A stretch of DNA of 64,000 bases, taken from contig CM055100.1 of the NCBI GenBank assembly GCA_029204225.1, positions 63,183,141-63,247,140 on the forward strand, given 5' to 3'. This document shows, piece by piece, positions 12,326-24,065 of this stretch. Both the position numbers and the translations under genes were made by a program. Source of the DNA: Diphasiastrum complanatum. Taxonomy: Eukaryota > Streptophyta > Lycopodiopsida > Lycopodiales > Lycopodiaceae. Each line of letters starts with the position of its first letter. Positions within the stretch are counted from its first letter, which is position 1. The notes below the pieces were generated by a model, which worked only from the letters and a program-made list of their open reading frames with translations, was not told the origin of the DNA and did no database searches.

Positions 12326-12799
12326 TACCAATACGGGTATCAAATGGAAGGTTTTTTCAAGGGCATTTCATTTATCAAGTTTGCCATCAATTTCAGGACC
12401 AGTGTCGTCAGTTAACTTATTTTTCACTATTATATCATTTTCTACAGTTACCAGTGTTGTGTGAAATGAAATCATGTGCAAAGCAAAGCATTGAAAGCAT
12501 ATTGAATCTCTCTCTCTCTCTGAAGTAGACCATGCTGGAAAGAAACCTACATTACCTACTGAAATAGACCATGCTGGAAAAAAATCATATCGAAACACAA
12601 ACCGATAGGACACAATGTAAAAACGTGAAAATATATAATGTCGGGCTCAAGGGCAAAAAAAAAAAAAGAGTGACATCCGATAAATAATGTCTCATAACAC
12701 TAACAACTAACAATCGTCCTCTAACTCAAAGTCTAAGTCATCAGTGTCCGTGGAACTGCCAAACAAGGAATCTGTAGATGACGCTGAGGGTATCATGTG

Positions 12800-15069
12800 T
12801 CATGGTGAGCCTCTGCCTTTGCCTCTGCATCCGTCTCTGCCTCTCCCTCTCCCTCTCTCTCTCCCTCCAGGTCGCCCTCTACGTCTAGGTGTAGGAACGA
12901 CTGGCTCCTCCTGTGTCTCGACATCGGGGTCTACGAATAAGTGCTGCATGTCTCTCCCCCCCTCACGCTCACCCTCATCCTCTGCCTCTGTATCACCCTC
13001 ATCCATCCACTCCTCGTACCCATGCCCAAATCCCTCTCCATGCCCCAAAATCTCATCATCTCCATCCTCTCCCATCTCCTGACGTCGAGCTGCTCTCCTG
13101 TGGCGTCGTGTAGACCATGCCTTTGCATCTGCCTACCTATGTAGCTCCTGATAGATATCCTCCTCGACCTCCTCCTCCGTTGGTGGCACCCGAGGATCAG
13201 CAGCTGTCGTATGTACCTTGTAGGAGTCAGGTTTCACCTACAAAAACAAACGGGCATGGATAGCAAACCTATGCATTTGTCAAATAAGTTCGTTTGAAGC
13301 GCAAGTACATCAAGCAATACTAGTAAAGTCACTAACTCACCTCGATCAAGCGGTCACCCTGCATGCGTGTGCGTCTCAACATGCGTTCATTGGTGTTCAC
13401 AAACACCAACCGCCTGCACTGCTCAATGGAGAGTCTACTTCTCTTCTTCGTGTGATGGCTGGCCCATACACTCCAGTTCCGCTCACAGGCGGAAGCCGAA
13501 CAGTCCTGGGCAAGGACCCTCTCTGCCAGTCGCTGAAGGTCAGGCGTACTGCGGCCATGAAAGCTCCACCATGTGACAGGCGCCAACTGGTCCTCTCTGA
13601 GCTTACACTACCCTCGATCAAAAGGATACAGGCCCCGCTCGAACTTGACCATGTCTCGCTCTATGTTCCCTAGAGTCGTGCCTGTTAGCAAAGGAAACAG
13701 AACACGTGTCAAGACACAAACCAAAGCATATGCTAATACAAACAACTACACTAGCTAGAATATTTACAATACCTGCGCCGGGCCATACATGCTCGGTGTA
13801 CTCCACCCATCCTCGGTGGAGCTCCGTGTTGCCAGGACGTCTGGTAGAGCGCCACAATGGGTGCAGCATGTGGGCCACCGCATGGATGGGTCTGTGGAAG
13901 TATCCCACCTCGCCTCCCAATGTGTAAGGAGCTCGTCCTTCCTGCGCAGGTGACATTACAAATGATTAGGCATCTTCGAAAACACAAGCAGAGTGAAACT
14001 GAAATAAGAAAGTGATAGGAGATGTACCTATCCTCATCCAAGCCACAACTGTGAAGCGCCTCGCCAATGCGGTCCATGAACTCGTATATCAGACCGAGAG
14101 TGCACCCCTCTCGGTCTACTAGGCGCAGCACATAGAAGACAGGTCAAAGAACCTCTACAATCTCACTCGCATGTGTCCAGAACTCCTCTGCAAAGACTAT
14201 GGCCTGGAAGAACACTGCCTCTATCGTGCGGTTCCTGAACTCATCAAATGCCTCATTGGATACCATCCTCCGCAAATGATCCAAGTGTCTGCAACAACAA
14301 AAGGAATGCCACACTCATAGAACAGCTGGCCAATCCGTCGGGTACACAGGGCATGATGATGTCTCTGCCACGCACCTCGGTCCAATGTCTGCTGCCTAGC
14401 CCTAACCGCTCCCTGCTGCACCGAGGACTCTCCTGGTCTAGAACGCCCACCAGAAACAATAGATGGGCATGCTGAAGGTGTGTCTGACGGTGGAGCATCG
14501 CCTGCTGCATCGCTGAGGCCCTCTGTGGCATGATCTGACTCTGTAAATGGTGCGTTAGCAGCTGATGACGACGTTGGATGAGAGGGTGCATGTGTGTTGG
14601 ATGCTTTACAAACATCCCCCCCCCACGTGACTAGGCCCTGCCTCTGCATGTGTGCTGGATGCTCTGGGAACATCGCCCCCATGTGACTAGGCCCTGCCTC
14701 TCCATCTGCTCTGGACCCTGCACCTCTACCATGTCCCAAACCTACTCTAGTCCCTGCTCCTACCACTGACCCACGAACAACACTGTGAGATGGTCTCAAA
14801 GGCTCAAGAGATGAACCGTCACGCCTGTATGTGTCCATCAATCTCTCCACCTCTGCATCTGATATGCGAGGGCAAATGGATATGCCCATCCCCCGCCCAT
14901 CTGGCCTGGTGAGTCGTAGCAAATGGGCCCTAACCTTGGTAAGACAACCAGTAAAGATGCCGCCCCAATGCAGGCATCTCCATCTGCGGGCACCAGATCC
15001 TTGGTGCGTAGCCACATCCCCCTCTGTCAACTCTACCTTTGACCAAATGCCTCTACCAAGGACCGGCAT
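12800..15069 (-). pseudogene. hAT-1 transposase pseudogene
   Basis: From 15069 downwards. The BED-type finger region (GARRWRCLHWGGIFTG...RAHLL) has Trp where the second zinc-binding Cys belongs (hAT-5 keeps CLHCGG). A low-complexity linker follows. The sequence then jumps directly to LRRMVSNEAFDEF and EEFWTHA near 14290-14180, so the DUF659-like catalytic core (SDGW...DNATN...CAAH) is missing. Next are LVDREGCTLGLIYEFMDRIG (14131-14050), YFHRPIHAVAHMLHPLW (13870-13910) and the hATC dimerisation block PDLQRLAERVLAQDCSAS then CERNWSVWA (13430-13545). A stop lies at about 14145. The acidic tail (12800-13075) ends in an AT-hook-like RRRGRPGGRERGRGRGR. Exons are separated by short introns. Confidence 0.88.
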
Positions 15070-15079
15070 CGTGTGAATC

Positions 15080-15560
15080 TGTCAATGTATCAGATCGTGT
15101 GACTCAGCCAATGTATCAGACCTGCAAAAGAGGAAGCAAACAATCACATGTCAGTATTCTGTTGGTAGCAACAACAACCGGATTGTTCGCATTCAACCCT
15201 AAACCCTAAAACGCATGTGATTTGGGCCCTAAACCGAAAACATTCTCTAGAAGCGATAAAAACCGAAACTAACAGCACAGGCATGTTTGAGGGCATGACG
15301 AACACAGTTTGGCCTAAAATAGCACCTCAATCAGATGATTATAAGCTACTTTGCAAAAAGAGTCAAAAACACATGGAAAAGGGGCATGAGATTCATATCT
15401 TTTGATACAAGCAAAAATGGGAAAAACTAACAGCATGAGCATCTCTGTGGGGTTCAATACACATGATTTGAAACCAAAAACCACTTCATTACGTTGCCTA
15501 CAGCTCATTCTATGAGCTACCAACGTTTGAAGTCAAAACTTACCTAAAATCGTTTTGGAG
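15080..15560. other. Leader region of hAT-1
   Basis: Non-coding; contains CCTACAGCTCA-type segments that also recur upstream of hAT-5 (61260-61440). It probably belongs to the 5' part of the element. Confidence 0.5.
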
Positions 15561-15689
15561 ACAAATGCCGCCACCTCGTCGCTTCCACCATCCTGATCAC
15601 GCACGGATCGATGCCTCACGCTGCCCACAATCCACCATCACCTCCTCATCCTTGCTCTCTCTCACTCTCCAACTCTCAGAATGCAAAAT

Positions 15690-15850
15690 TTTTTATGTGG
15701 GCCGCGGGCTGCTTGCTCGCGACCCACATAAAAAAATTTGAATTTTTTTTTGCGTTCCGGGACCACGTTTTTGGTCCCGAAACACGAGCGATCCGGAACG
15801 GAATCCAGATCGAAATCCTTCCGGATCACGATCCGCTGCAACACAGGTCA
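15690..15850. repeat. Word island with CGGAACG / GGTCCCG
   Basis: The inverted pair TTTTTTATGTGGG...CCCACATAAAAAA (near 15689-15730) encloses GC-rich DNA. It is followed by poly(T), GCGTTCCGGGACC, GGTCCCGAA, GATCCGGAACGGAATCC and a right border GCTGCAAC. Non-coding. Confidence 0.6.
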
Positions 15851-16044
15851 AGACATGTCATAGCCATAGTTATAGATTATGGAAAGTGTATCAATGAAGC
15901 ATAAATGACTATAATACACACAATCAAGGAATCTCTCACAAAGCGTGGCCAAGAGCATCTAACATAATCAATGGCTAAGCCCTGGAAGCAATAACAAAAG
16001 GATTCGCCTGTGAAGAGCCCAAGCAATGACCAATAGGCTGAATC

Positions 16045-16150
16045 TTAGTTGCCCGTTCCCAAGCAATGACCAATAAGTTGTGCCCGTTCCGGAACGGAAC
16101 GCGTTCCATTCCGGAACTTCACCAAATTTAAGAAAAAAACGTTCCGTTTT
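16045..16150. repeat. Word island with CCGTTCCGGAACGG
   Basis: The border TTAGTTGCCCGTTCC occurs also at 3160. The inside is CCGTTCCGGAACGGAAC, GCGTTCCATTCCGGAAC and AAAAAAACGTTCCG. Confidence 0.65.
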
Positions 16151-16557
16151 AACAAAGGAATCTAGTTGTTGGGCAAGATGATTGTTTGACTGTCAGAGAT
16201 GAATGCAATCATTTGCTCAAGAAAAAACCTGCACGCGAACTATTTCTCAAAGTCTTAAGTGAGAAGTTCTCGAATTCCTGCCCTTCATTACGTGATTGCC
16301 CAGAATAGTTCGTCCCCACTGCGCATAGCACGCTTCTCATTGATGATAGCCCAGAGAATAGCATCCTGAACCCAAGAGACAATGCCATTTTCCCAACAAC
16401 ATATGATTGCAGAAAAGATCGTTCCTCAACTCTTGATTCAACTTTGTTCCTGTTTGTTAGAGGACTTGTAGATTCTAGCTTACGTGTTCCTGAATATGTT
16501 GCTAGGCATCGAATTGGGCAAGCACCAGTGGGCAAAGAGTCTCTATTGTAGCTTGTA
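16144..16557 (+). pseudogene. FCP1/SCP-like (NIF) phosphatase fragment
   Basis: The plus frame reads ELFLKVLSEKFSNSCPSL, a stop (TAG near 16306), then HSTLLIDDSPENSILNP, NAIFPTTYDCR and LVDSSLRVPEYVARHRIGQ. The order LLIDDSP, NP..AIFP, then VPEYV..H..GQ is typical of plant HAD-type FCP1/NLI-interacting-factor CTD phosphatases. Only the C-terminal part of the domain is present, without the DxDxT catalytic start. There are no introns and one stop, so it is a captured, dead gene piece. It lies between two word islands (16045-16150 and the repeat at 16727). Confidence 0.72.
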
Positions 16558-16726
16558 TTCCCATTGTTTCAGCGGAGCCGGACTTCTGTAGTGTGGATCC
16601 CGTTGTATTGTCCATGGTGCCAGACCTGGTCGTAGAGGTGCCAGCAGTATCCTTAGTACCATACTCAATCTCCGAAGTAAGTTTTAGGACCTTGGGTACC
16701 ATACTTCGTGGAAGTAGCAGTATATC

Positions 16727-16888
16727 TAGCGTCCCTCAGTGTATTACAAAGAAGAAGGAAGATCGCGGCCAATTTAACACATGTTTTTTTATTTTTAAGA
16801 AAACGTTCCGACCCAATACGTTCTGGAATGTACGGAACGGACGGAACGGAAAGCTCTGACCATTTTTGCTCGGAACGGGCTTCTAAGA
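16727..16888 (+). repeat. 160-bp dispersed repeat, copy 2
   Basis: Same order as 3797-3956: TAGCGTCCCTCA, AGAAGGAAGATCGC, T-rich run, AACGTTCCGACCCA, CGTTCTGGAA, CGGAACGGGCTTCTAAGA. It carries extra ACGGAACGGACGGAACGG units. Confidence 0.7.
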
Positions 16889-16889
16889 G

Positions 16890-19800
16890 CTGAATTATGA
16901 ATGGTTTTGTCTGGATTAGGTTTTTGTCCCAATTAGGGTTTTAGGGTGGGGAGGTGGGAAATAATGTAGTGATAAGAGAGAGAAAGAAAGTAAGCTATAT
17001 CAATGTCTTTTAAATGTCATAAGCTAAGTTGCTTCCGAATGGCATTCCAGGCCTCCATGTTCTGGAACACACTGCGTTCTGGAACTCCAACACGCTGTTA
17101 TAAAAAAACTGTAAATTTTACAACAGCCTGCAAAGCCCCATTTCCAGCCACACTCAGGATACTCAGGTTCAAACTGCCTTGTGCATGCATATTCAGTCTA
17201 GAACAATGCCTGGAAGAAACAAACAATGCATGCTCTACTGCCTGTTGAATTAAAAATGGTGGAGCTGGCAGATCTTCAAAGTGCAAGTCAAGTCTAAGAT
17301 AATGCCCAAACATCATTAACAAGGAATGAAATCTTTGTATGAATTCCACCCACATATTTTGATATTCAAATCCATAATGTGCAGATGGACTATCTTCTAC
17401 AACATCGACCTGAGAAAACATTGGCCTCACATGAATGAATATATGTCCCAAAACACTTTCCTAGATTTTTCAAAAGAGTAGACCAAGGAGCTGAATTTCT
17501 GTCACTTCTCCAAACATGAAAGGCAAGCTATGACAAACACTAGAGCAAAAGAGCAAAGCTGATTGGCTCTTTTCCATTCACATGCAAGGAATATGAATGT
17601 GCATCAAAACCAAAACTTAACAAGTACCATGTACAATAAAGTTGTTATTTGAGTAAAGCAAACTTGGATGCTTGCGTAGTGCTGTGACTGTAGCAGTTCG
17701 TTTGTTCATATGCACATCTCCACAGTGACTCACTTTAGCAAATTACAAGAATTGAATTTTCAGCCAGATCTGGTGTTCTCAATTTTACCTTTGAGACGGG
17801 CAATATTTTCCGAGTGATTTTTAAGTTTCATTGATGCTAGACGTGTTGCAATTGAACCTTGCTACTTGTAAAACACTCACTGGTTCTTGGATTTTTTAGT
17901 TCATTGAGTACCCCTATTCATATGTTTCATGCATTTAAACTAAGTTCTTGATTCACCCTTTGTTATAAGATGCCATCTGAAAGTAGCTAGACATACGCAT
18001 GTATGCATATCTCCAAATGAATTGTAGAAATGAACCACAAAAATCTATCAAATAAATTGGTTCATGAAGAACCACTTGAAAGTCCAATCTATAGAGATTT
18101 TGCGCAACTTTGATTACCTTATATTGGTATCTAAAACTCCCACTTGATGCCAAAAACTTGAATCTAAAAAGCAATAAAACCTTTATAAGCTGATTACTTT
18201 CTAACAAGCATGAAGCCTAAGGCTGATGTTGACTGCTTAATGAGCAATCCAGCTGGTTAAGTTCATAGTCTAACATGTGTATTTTTGTCTAACACTGCAG
18301 AGAGATACAATCTAAATCCATCATAGGAAGCATCAAAACAATGCACAAACTGATCTTATATGTCAGAATCAAAACAATGAGCATAGTTTGCAGCATCACC
18401 ATCAAGGCATTGAGGATCAGCACCAAGGCGCTCGGCATCCACATCAAAGCATGCAACATTAACATCAACCTGTATCTATATATGTAAATCTAATGCAATT
18501 TGTGACATGTCACTACCTCATGTGAATCTCTCTCACTGTGTGATACAATCACTCTCTCATCCTCACAATAAGACTCAACCTCACTTGCAAAAGGAAGCTC
18601 ACAAGATGACTCGGAAGTCTGTTCATCAATATCACTCTCAATATTTATGACACGGCTCATGCACAAAAAGACTCTCAAAAGCAGGCACGTCATCATTGGA
18701 TAACATAAGTAGGCAAAGCACACATAAAAGACATGCCCCTCAAAGATAGAAATAGGCTAGGGCACTTGAATGAGATAGAAATGGAAGAGTACTTTATCTT
18801 TCAAAGACCACAGATGAGGAGTGTAGGTATTCTAGTGCAAGTCGAAACGAACTATGAAGGTTTCAAGAAATAGCTTGTGATCAACTATCCTAGCATTGTC
18901 TTGTCTTTGTGTGCCACCCATTGTATTGACCTTCTCATGTAGGACAATGGCAACTTTACCATTTTGATTTCCACCCCCATAAGCAATCATCATATGACAT
19001 ATGCATTGTTTTGAAATCGATTTCTGCCATGTCCACACTTCCCTGCATTTTTTTTGGCATAAGTCGATAGCAACTGTATTTGCAACAGCACTTTTCAACC
19101 TTGAGTATGTTTAGTTGAACCAATCATTTCATTTTCATTCGTCATTTCCATATCAATAGTGAGGACACTGTTTGCAGATCGGAGAGTTACAAATCAACAA
19201 TAGGCAATTTTAGGGGCCACAAACGATATTTGACCCTTTCATACTAACAATTTATATTAGGGTATTTGGAACCATAAAGGTCACTCAACTTAGGCGTTTG
19301 GACCCTGAGAGTCACAGTAAATAAACTGGACTCTAAAAAGGTGAGGTGATTGGGCAGAAAAGGCCAAAGCTAGAAACCCCTAGGCGCCTTGTTTGAGACA
19401 AAATAATTCAAAAGCTTTTTGTAGTTGGTGTAACTCAGGTCCAGCATATCTAAGCACAATGTTAGGTAAAAAATAGGCTGTTTTTATACCAACCAACAAC
19501 ACAGATTTATGAGCTTAATATTGATTACTGTCTGTCACTCACCCTCATCTCTTTCTATGTTCTGTGAAATTTTGGTCAGAACTTAACACAATTTTGCTTG
19601 CATAGATCATTTGTTTATCCAACAAATGATTCACAACAGATAGTATTCACATGCATAAACACCCTTACTTCTAACACAGTTTAGAGATTTGGAGCTAGAA
19701 TCCTTTTGCTGCAATTCTAGATTTGGAGCTAGAACATATACTTTTGGGAATGTAGAATCAAGCACAAAGAAATCCAAAACTTAAATAATGATGGGCCAAA

Positions 19801-20087
19801 AGTCACATATTGTTACTGACAAAGTTGGAGCTTCTAAAACGTGAAAAGACCATTTTCTCCCATTTTTCAAATAGTAGAGTGCACGGTAATGAAATGCTAT
19901 TGTGTCTATCGAATATCCTACATAAAGCTACATAGCACAAACATGAACCTTAACATAAATAAACTACACACTAAGGCCATCCATATTTAAAAACAAACAC
20001 TAGCAGAGATCATAGAAATTATTAATATGTTGAAGACAGAGACTCAGTTTCCTCAAGGCTAAGCCAAAGACAAGAAATCATGCACAC
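16890..20087. other. Intron tail, mostly unrecognised
   Basis: A patch with TTCTGGAAC words lies at 17036-17092. A 117-codon open frame on the minus strand (17098-17451), with segments such as EYQNMWVEFIQRFHSLLMMF, is balanced in composition but I do not recognise it. A His/Gln-rich plus-strand stretch (18335-18470, e.g. HHHQGIEDQHQGARHPHQ) could be a broken coding piece. Otherwise plain AT-rich intron. Confidence 0.5.
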
Positions 20088-20171
20088 CTTGGCAACTTCT
20101 TGAATCCGAATGAGATTAATGCATCTGAGATATACAGGTTCAGCATATTGAGCAAATCCTGAACCCAAAGC
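20088..20171 (-). CDS. TRN1: Transportin-1 exon i
   Basis: 28 codons. Acceptor CACAATGCAG|GCTTTG, donor GCCAAG|GTGTGC. It encodes [20 protein letters not shown] and ends IRIQEVAK, matching the plant form ALGVGFAPFAQPVFQRC...LAK. It lies 112 bp from exon h. Confidence 0.96.
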
Positions 20172-20283
20172 CTGCATTGTGGGACAAACTACTTTGTTAC
20201 ATCTTCTAGGCTTCAACACTTGTAAATTTAAAACATAAAATCTTGCAAGAAAAAAACTAAACATTGCTTAAGGCTATCTATAC

Positions 20284-20394
20284 CTGAGCTATTGATGTTA
20301 GACACTCCAGCAAAGGAAATAAGTCTTTGTCAGAGTCAGGCAGGTGCTGCCACTTATTTATCAGAGGTGGCATCAAGATTTCTAGGTACTTTAC
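20284..20394 (-). CDS. TRN1: Transportin-1 exon h
   Basis: 37 codons. Acceptor TTTTCTAG|GTAAAG, donor GCTCAG|GTATAG. It encodes [18 protein letters not shown], then [26 protein letters not shown] and [10 protein letters not shown] are family signatures. Confidence 0.97.
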
Positions 20395-20990
20395 CTAGAA
20401 AACCAAATGCATACTCCATTAGTAGTTGAATTTCAGACGAGTGCATGTGCACGAGATGCCAACACTACAGAAGGTTGTCAATAAATGCTTCACATAACAA
20501 AATAGCTTAAAAAATCATTTAAAGTCAGGCATGCACATTATACAACTGCAACTCTTCAATGCATACTTCATTTTCCAAATCAGAGGATGGTGCTTCATTC
20601 AAGATGTAATCAGCACATGATACCTATCTATATAATGAGCAGGAAAAAATTGCATCAAAGGGAAGCTCCTTTGAGACAACCCATCATGATGATAAGGACT
20701 AGATGATGATAACTTTCTGCCCATCCATAGCTACAAGCATGTGTCACACTCACCCATCACCAGCTGAATAAAAAATAACCTAATCCATTCACTCCTCAAA
20801 CTACTTTACAGCAAATACTGTTCAAGACAAATCTAGCATTGTGACAGTGTTCATGTGACATAATTAATGTTATTTGCAAAAGAGGTGCACAATGTTTAAA
20901 GCATGCTTGATACACACAATGATACTTGCAGGACGAGTCCAGCAGAGACGTGTATTAGTTCTGAACAAAGATCGATTTCTTGTAACTATT
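20395..20990. other. Intron start between exons g and h
   Basis: AT-rich intron; nothing recognised before the GAATCGC island. Confidence 0.6.
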
Positions 20991-21004
20991 TTCTAATGTT
21001 TGGA

Positions 21005-21100
21005 CCATAGTTGCAGAGAATCGCAATTCGTCGAGTTCACGATTCGCGAATCGTGCTTCTGCGAATCGCGATTCGCTGCAAGAATCGTGATTAAAAGAAA
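21005..21100. repeat. Word island with GAATCGC, CATAGTTGCA border
   Basis: The border CCATAGTTGCAGAGAATCGC is nearly the same as the left end of the element at 43604. The inside is GAATCGC/GCGATTC in both orientations, about eight times in 90 bp. The right border is missing, perhaps cut by hAT-2. Confidence 0.65.
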
Positions 21101-21136
21101 CAGATTATATTAAATTTGGGCCTCCTCGTGGGCAAA

Positions 21137-22830
21137 ACCGCGCTACTAGAGGAGGCGTGAGGCGTGTGTTGGCCCTATTCCACACCTTCTCGACCCTAAA
21201 CCTGAAGAAGCCAACACCCACACGCTTTGCGTTTTACTTCTTGGTGCTAGAGCGATTGATATTAGTGAAGGACGCGTTGCGGCGGATGGTTTCCAGCGAG
21301 GCCTTCGGGGACTTTAGAGACGTCGCACATGCGGTGTTTTTCCAGTCCACTGTGTTGAGTGATGAGTTCTGGATAGGTGTTGACGAGATTGTTGGGGTCC
21401 TTCTACCCATTTTCAGAGTGCTGTGCCTAGTAGACCGTGAGGAGTGCACTCTCGATCTCATTTACGAGTTCATGGACCGCATCGGCGAGGCGATTTTAAC
21501 GTCAGCCTTGGACGAGCACATGTATGACTCTTCAGTGTCTAGTTTGTTGTTTCTCACTCAAGTTTGATGCGTTTCTTTTATGCTTGGGCGCACTGATTAT
21601 GGTAATTTGTCTGCTGCAGGAGGGACGAGATCTCACATATATGGGAGGCCAGATGGGACTTCTTCCACCAACCCATCCACGCCGTACCCATATGTTGCAC
21701 CCCTTGAGGCACTCTGCCCGGGAGAGGGACGATTCGGAGCTGCACCGGGGATGGGTGGAGTACACAGAGCGCATATGGCCCGGACCAGGTACGTGTGAGA
21801 AATCGCTTGGTAACAGTGTTACTGCGGTAGTGTATTCATTGCTACTGAGTGAATTTGAGGGGACTTACGCGTGCCATGTTTTATCTTCCGATTCTGGCTA
21901 ACATTGCCCGCCAGCTGCTCACATTTGAGTGCTTCCAATATCCTTTCGATGGAGAGCAGAGTCGACGGAGGGAGGACAAGTTGAGGCCAGTTACATGGTG
22001 GTGCATCCACAGGCGCACCTGGGCCTCGTATCACACGCATAAGAGAAACATGTTATCCATCGAGCAGTGTAGGCAGTTGGTGTTTGTGAACACCAACGGC
22101 CATATGCTGAGGCACACGCGAGGAGAGGGCCATATGGTTGAGGTGAGTCACATCATTACCCCGTGTTTCTTGTTATGCTTTGACAAATTGAATTGCTTTC
22201 GAAATATGCAGTGAATTGCAAAATACCTCCCTGACAACAATGTATTGTTTTTGGATGCAGGTGAACCCTAACACTTGTTGTTCCTCGGGCACCACTCATG
22301 CAGGAGGAGATGGATGATGAGATCCATAGAGAGTTCTACAGACAGGCACAGGCTGACGGACAGGCTTTACGGCGGCAGAGGAGGACAGAGAGGCAGAGGG
22401 ATAGGGCTGAGGAGGGAGATGATGACGGCTCGGAGGGTGGAGAGGAGGACAAGGGTGGAGAGGAGCTCGGGGTTGACTATGAGGAGGAGTGGGTTGAGAG
22501 GGATACGGAGAAGGACGAGGAGATGGGAGCGGAGGCACAGGGGGATGACCTGGCTGACTTGCTGGTGGACGCCCGATGCGGAGACAGAGGAGGAGCCAAC
22601 CATTCCTGCATGTAGGCCTAAAGGGAGACCTAGAGGTTCTGGGAGGGGGGTGCTGGGTTCTCTTTTTGTAGACAGGAGTGGAGCATCACAGGCAGCCGTC
22701 GACCAAGCATCATCACAGTGGGTAGGGCCATCCCAGGGCGTAGGATCACAGCCACCTAACACACAGACACGACGGAGTAGACACAGGAGTTGGGAGCAGC
22801 CAGATGGGGTGGAGGTGATGCTGCTGCTGC
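21137..22830 (+). mobile_element. hAT DNA transposon 2, 5'-truncated
   Basis: Plus-strand transposase remnant, running from the part after the catalytic core to an acidic tail. Its 3' end is joined to the inverted LINE-2 piece near 22830. Confidence 0.8.
21150..22620 (+). pseudogene. hAT-2 transposase C-terminal part
   Basis: In order: LFHTFSTLNLKKPTPTRFAF, LRRMVSSEAFGDF and DEFWIGVDEIVGVLLPIF, then LVDREECTLDLIYEFMDRIG (to 21490). After an intron comes an H(Q/R)PIHAV-type exon (21630-21790). Then RPVTWWCIHRRTWASYHTHK with SIEQCRQLVFVNTNG (21985-22105): about 28 residues of the hATC core present in hAT-1 and hAT-5 are deleted between HRRT and WASYH. An acidic exon (DYEEEWVERDTEKDEEMGAE) ends in R.KGRPRGSGRG. 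BED and catalytic core are absent. Confidence 0.85.
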
Positions 22831-22964
22831 TACTGCTGCTGCTGCTACTACTACTACTGAAAAAAGATGTAATACAAGTTGTAGTGGGCAGTGAGACTGA
22901 GATATGTTGCCAATGTCGAATGTAAGAGGGTCGTCTCCTCGTGGTAGGACAAAGAGGTCTAGCT

Positions 22965-23690
22965 GCTGGGTAATGTTGGGAAGTGCGTTGTCTCTGATCT
23001 TGGTGGGAAGTCGTGTCCTCATCCTCGTTATCATCATCTGAATCTGGGACTGGTCGTGAACGTCGTCTGGAGAAAAAGGAGGTAATCTGAAGCTGTGTCA
23101 GAAGCAATCTGACGCCGAGGCTGTAGATCCCGTCGTAATAGAAACATCTCTCAGATCATAAGTGCAACACAACGTGGATCCTCATAGGTAACAAGTGAAC
23201 GCAGTGTAAATAGTGTATCCCTGAACAAGCAATAGTATCTCCCACGAATCTCATAATAAGCTGGGCAAATAAAAATAAAATGCTCCTCAGTCTCTACTGC
23301 ACCTAGGGAACACTGTTGGCAGATCCTGTCTTCTCGTGGAGTACCTTGAAACCGACCAATCTCAATCTCAAGCTGGTGTGAAGAGACACGGAGTTGACCC
23401 AATATGAATCTGAGACCGTGTGATAATCCACATCGTAGGTAAAGTGGTAGAAGTGGGGACACTGATACATCTGTCTCCAAAAAATGAAGTCGATAAAAGT
23501 CGGGTTTGACACCCAACTGGCCATGCCAGGCTCGCTCAAGGTAAGCTCTATAAATGAATCGTCTGATGTAGTCATGGGTACTAGAAGGAAGAGCAATGAT
23601 AGAGATACCGAGTGTGCTAAGAAGTCTGGAGGCCTGAGAGAACCAAGCCACATGGTAGCCCTGACTGTGAAGACGTTGAGATAAAATGAA
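22965..23690 (-). pseudogene. LINE-2 C-terminal ORF piece (zinc-finger end)
   Basis: Matches residues near the end of the LINE-1 protein: LPSSTHDYIRRF, GLRFILGQLRVSSHQLEIE, then C-x2-C-x8-H-type RICQQCSLGAVETEEHF..CPAYYEIRGRY, then SFFSRRRS and an acidic stretch. No RT is present. The frame is broken near 23120. Confidence 0.85.
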
Positions 23691-24064
23691 AGCAGCCTGA
23701 GTATATCTCTGCTCAGAGGACTGTCACCACTCTAATGAACTCCATATCACTTACCATACAATAGTACACAACACAGTAGCACATGTTTCTACGTAAACAA
23801 ACTATTTCTTACAATAAAAGCATGCTAGTGTACATAAGTGCACATCAGCCTCAACAGGAGTTCTAGAAAAAGGTGGCAGCACTACCCGCAATATGTGTTC
23901 TTAGTCATACATATATTGTTTTGTATTTGTACTTAGATTTACATTAGATGTATTTTTCATTTACAGATTCAAAGACGTTTTCATACACTACCACTTGTTT
24001 TACACACTTCCTATTTTACTTATTCACCTTTTATGCCTTTGGCACAAAAAGATTTCAATAAAGT

Positions 24065-24065
<1 letters not shown>

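Larger units (their letters stand above)
12640..15560 (-). mobile_element. hAT DNA transposon 1, decayed
   Basis: Minus-strand hAT-type element with recognisable BED finger, middle and dimerisation regions of the transposase, plus an acidic, AT-hook-bearing tail. Ends are estimated by similarity of flanks with hAT-5 (the segment ATATAATGTCG near 12637 recurs near 57072). Terminal repeats were not resolved. Confidence 0.75.

Noticed and set aside
22275-22925. 216-codon Arg-rich plus-strand frame
   Set aside because: Shadow of the acidic hAT-2 tail; the correct frame (22298-22615) matches the tail of hAT-5.
22367-23107. 246-codon minus frame with poly-Ser
   Set aside because: Runs from inverted LINE-2 tail into hAT-2 opposite strand across a CTG-type repeat; chimeric and not a protein.
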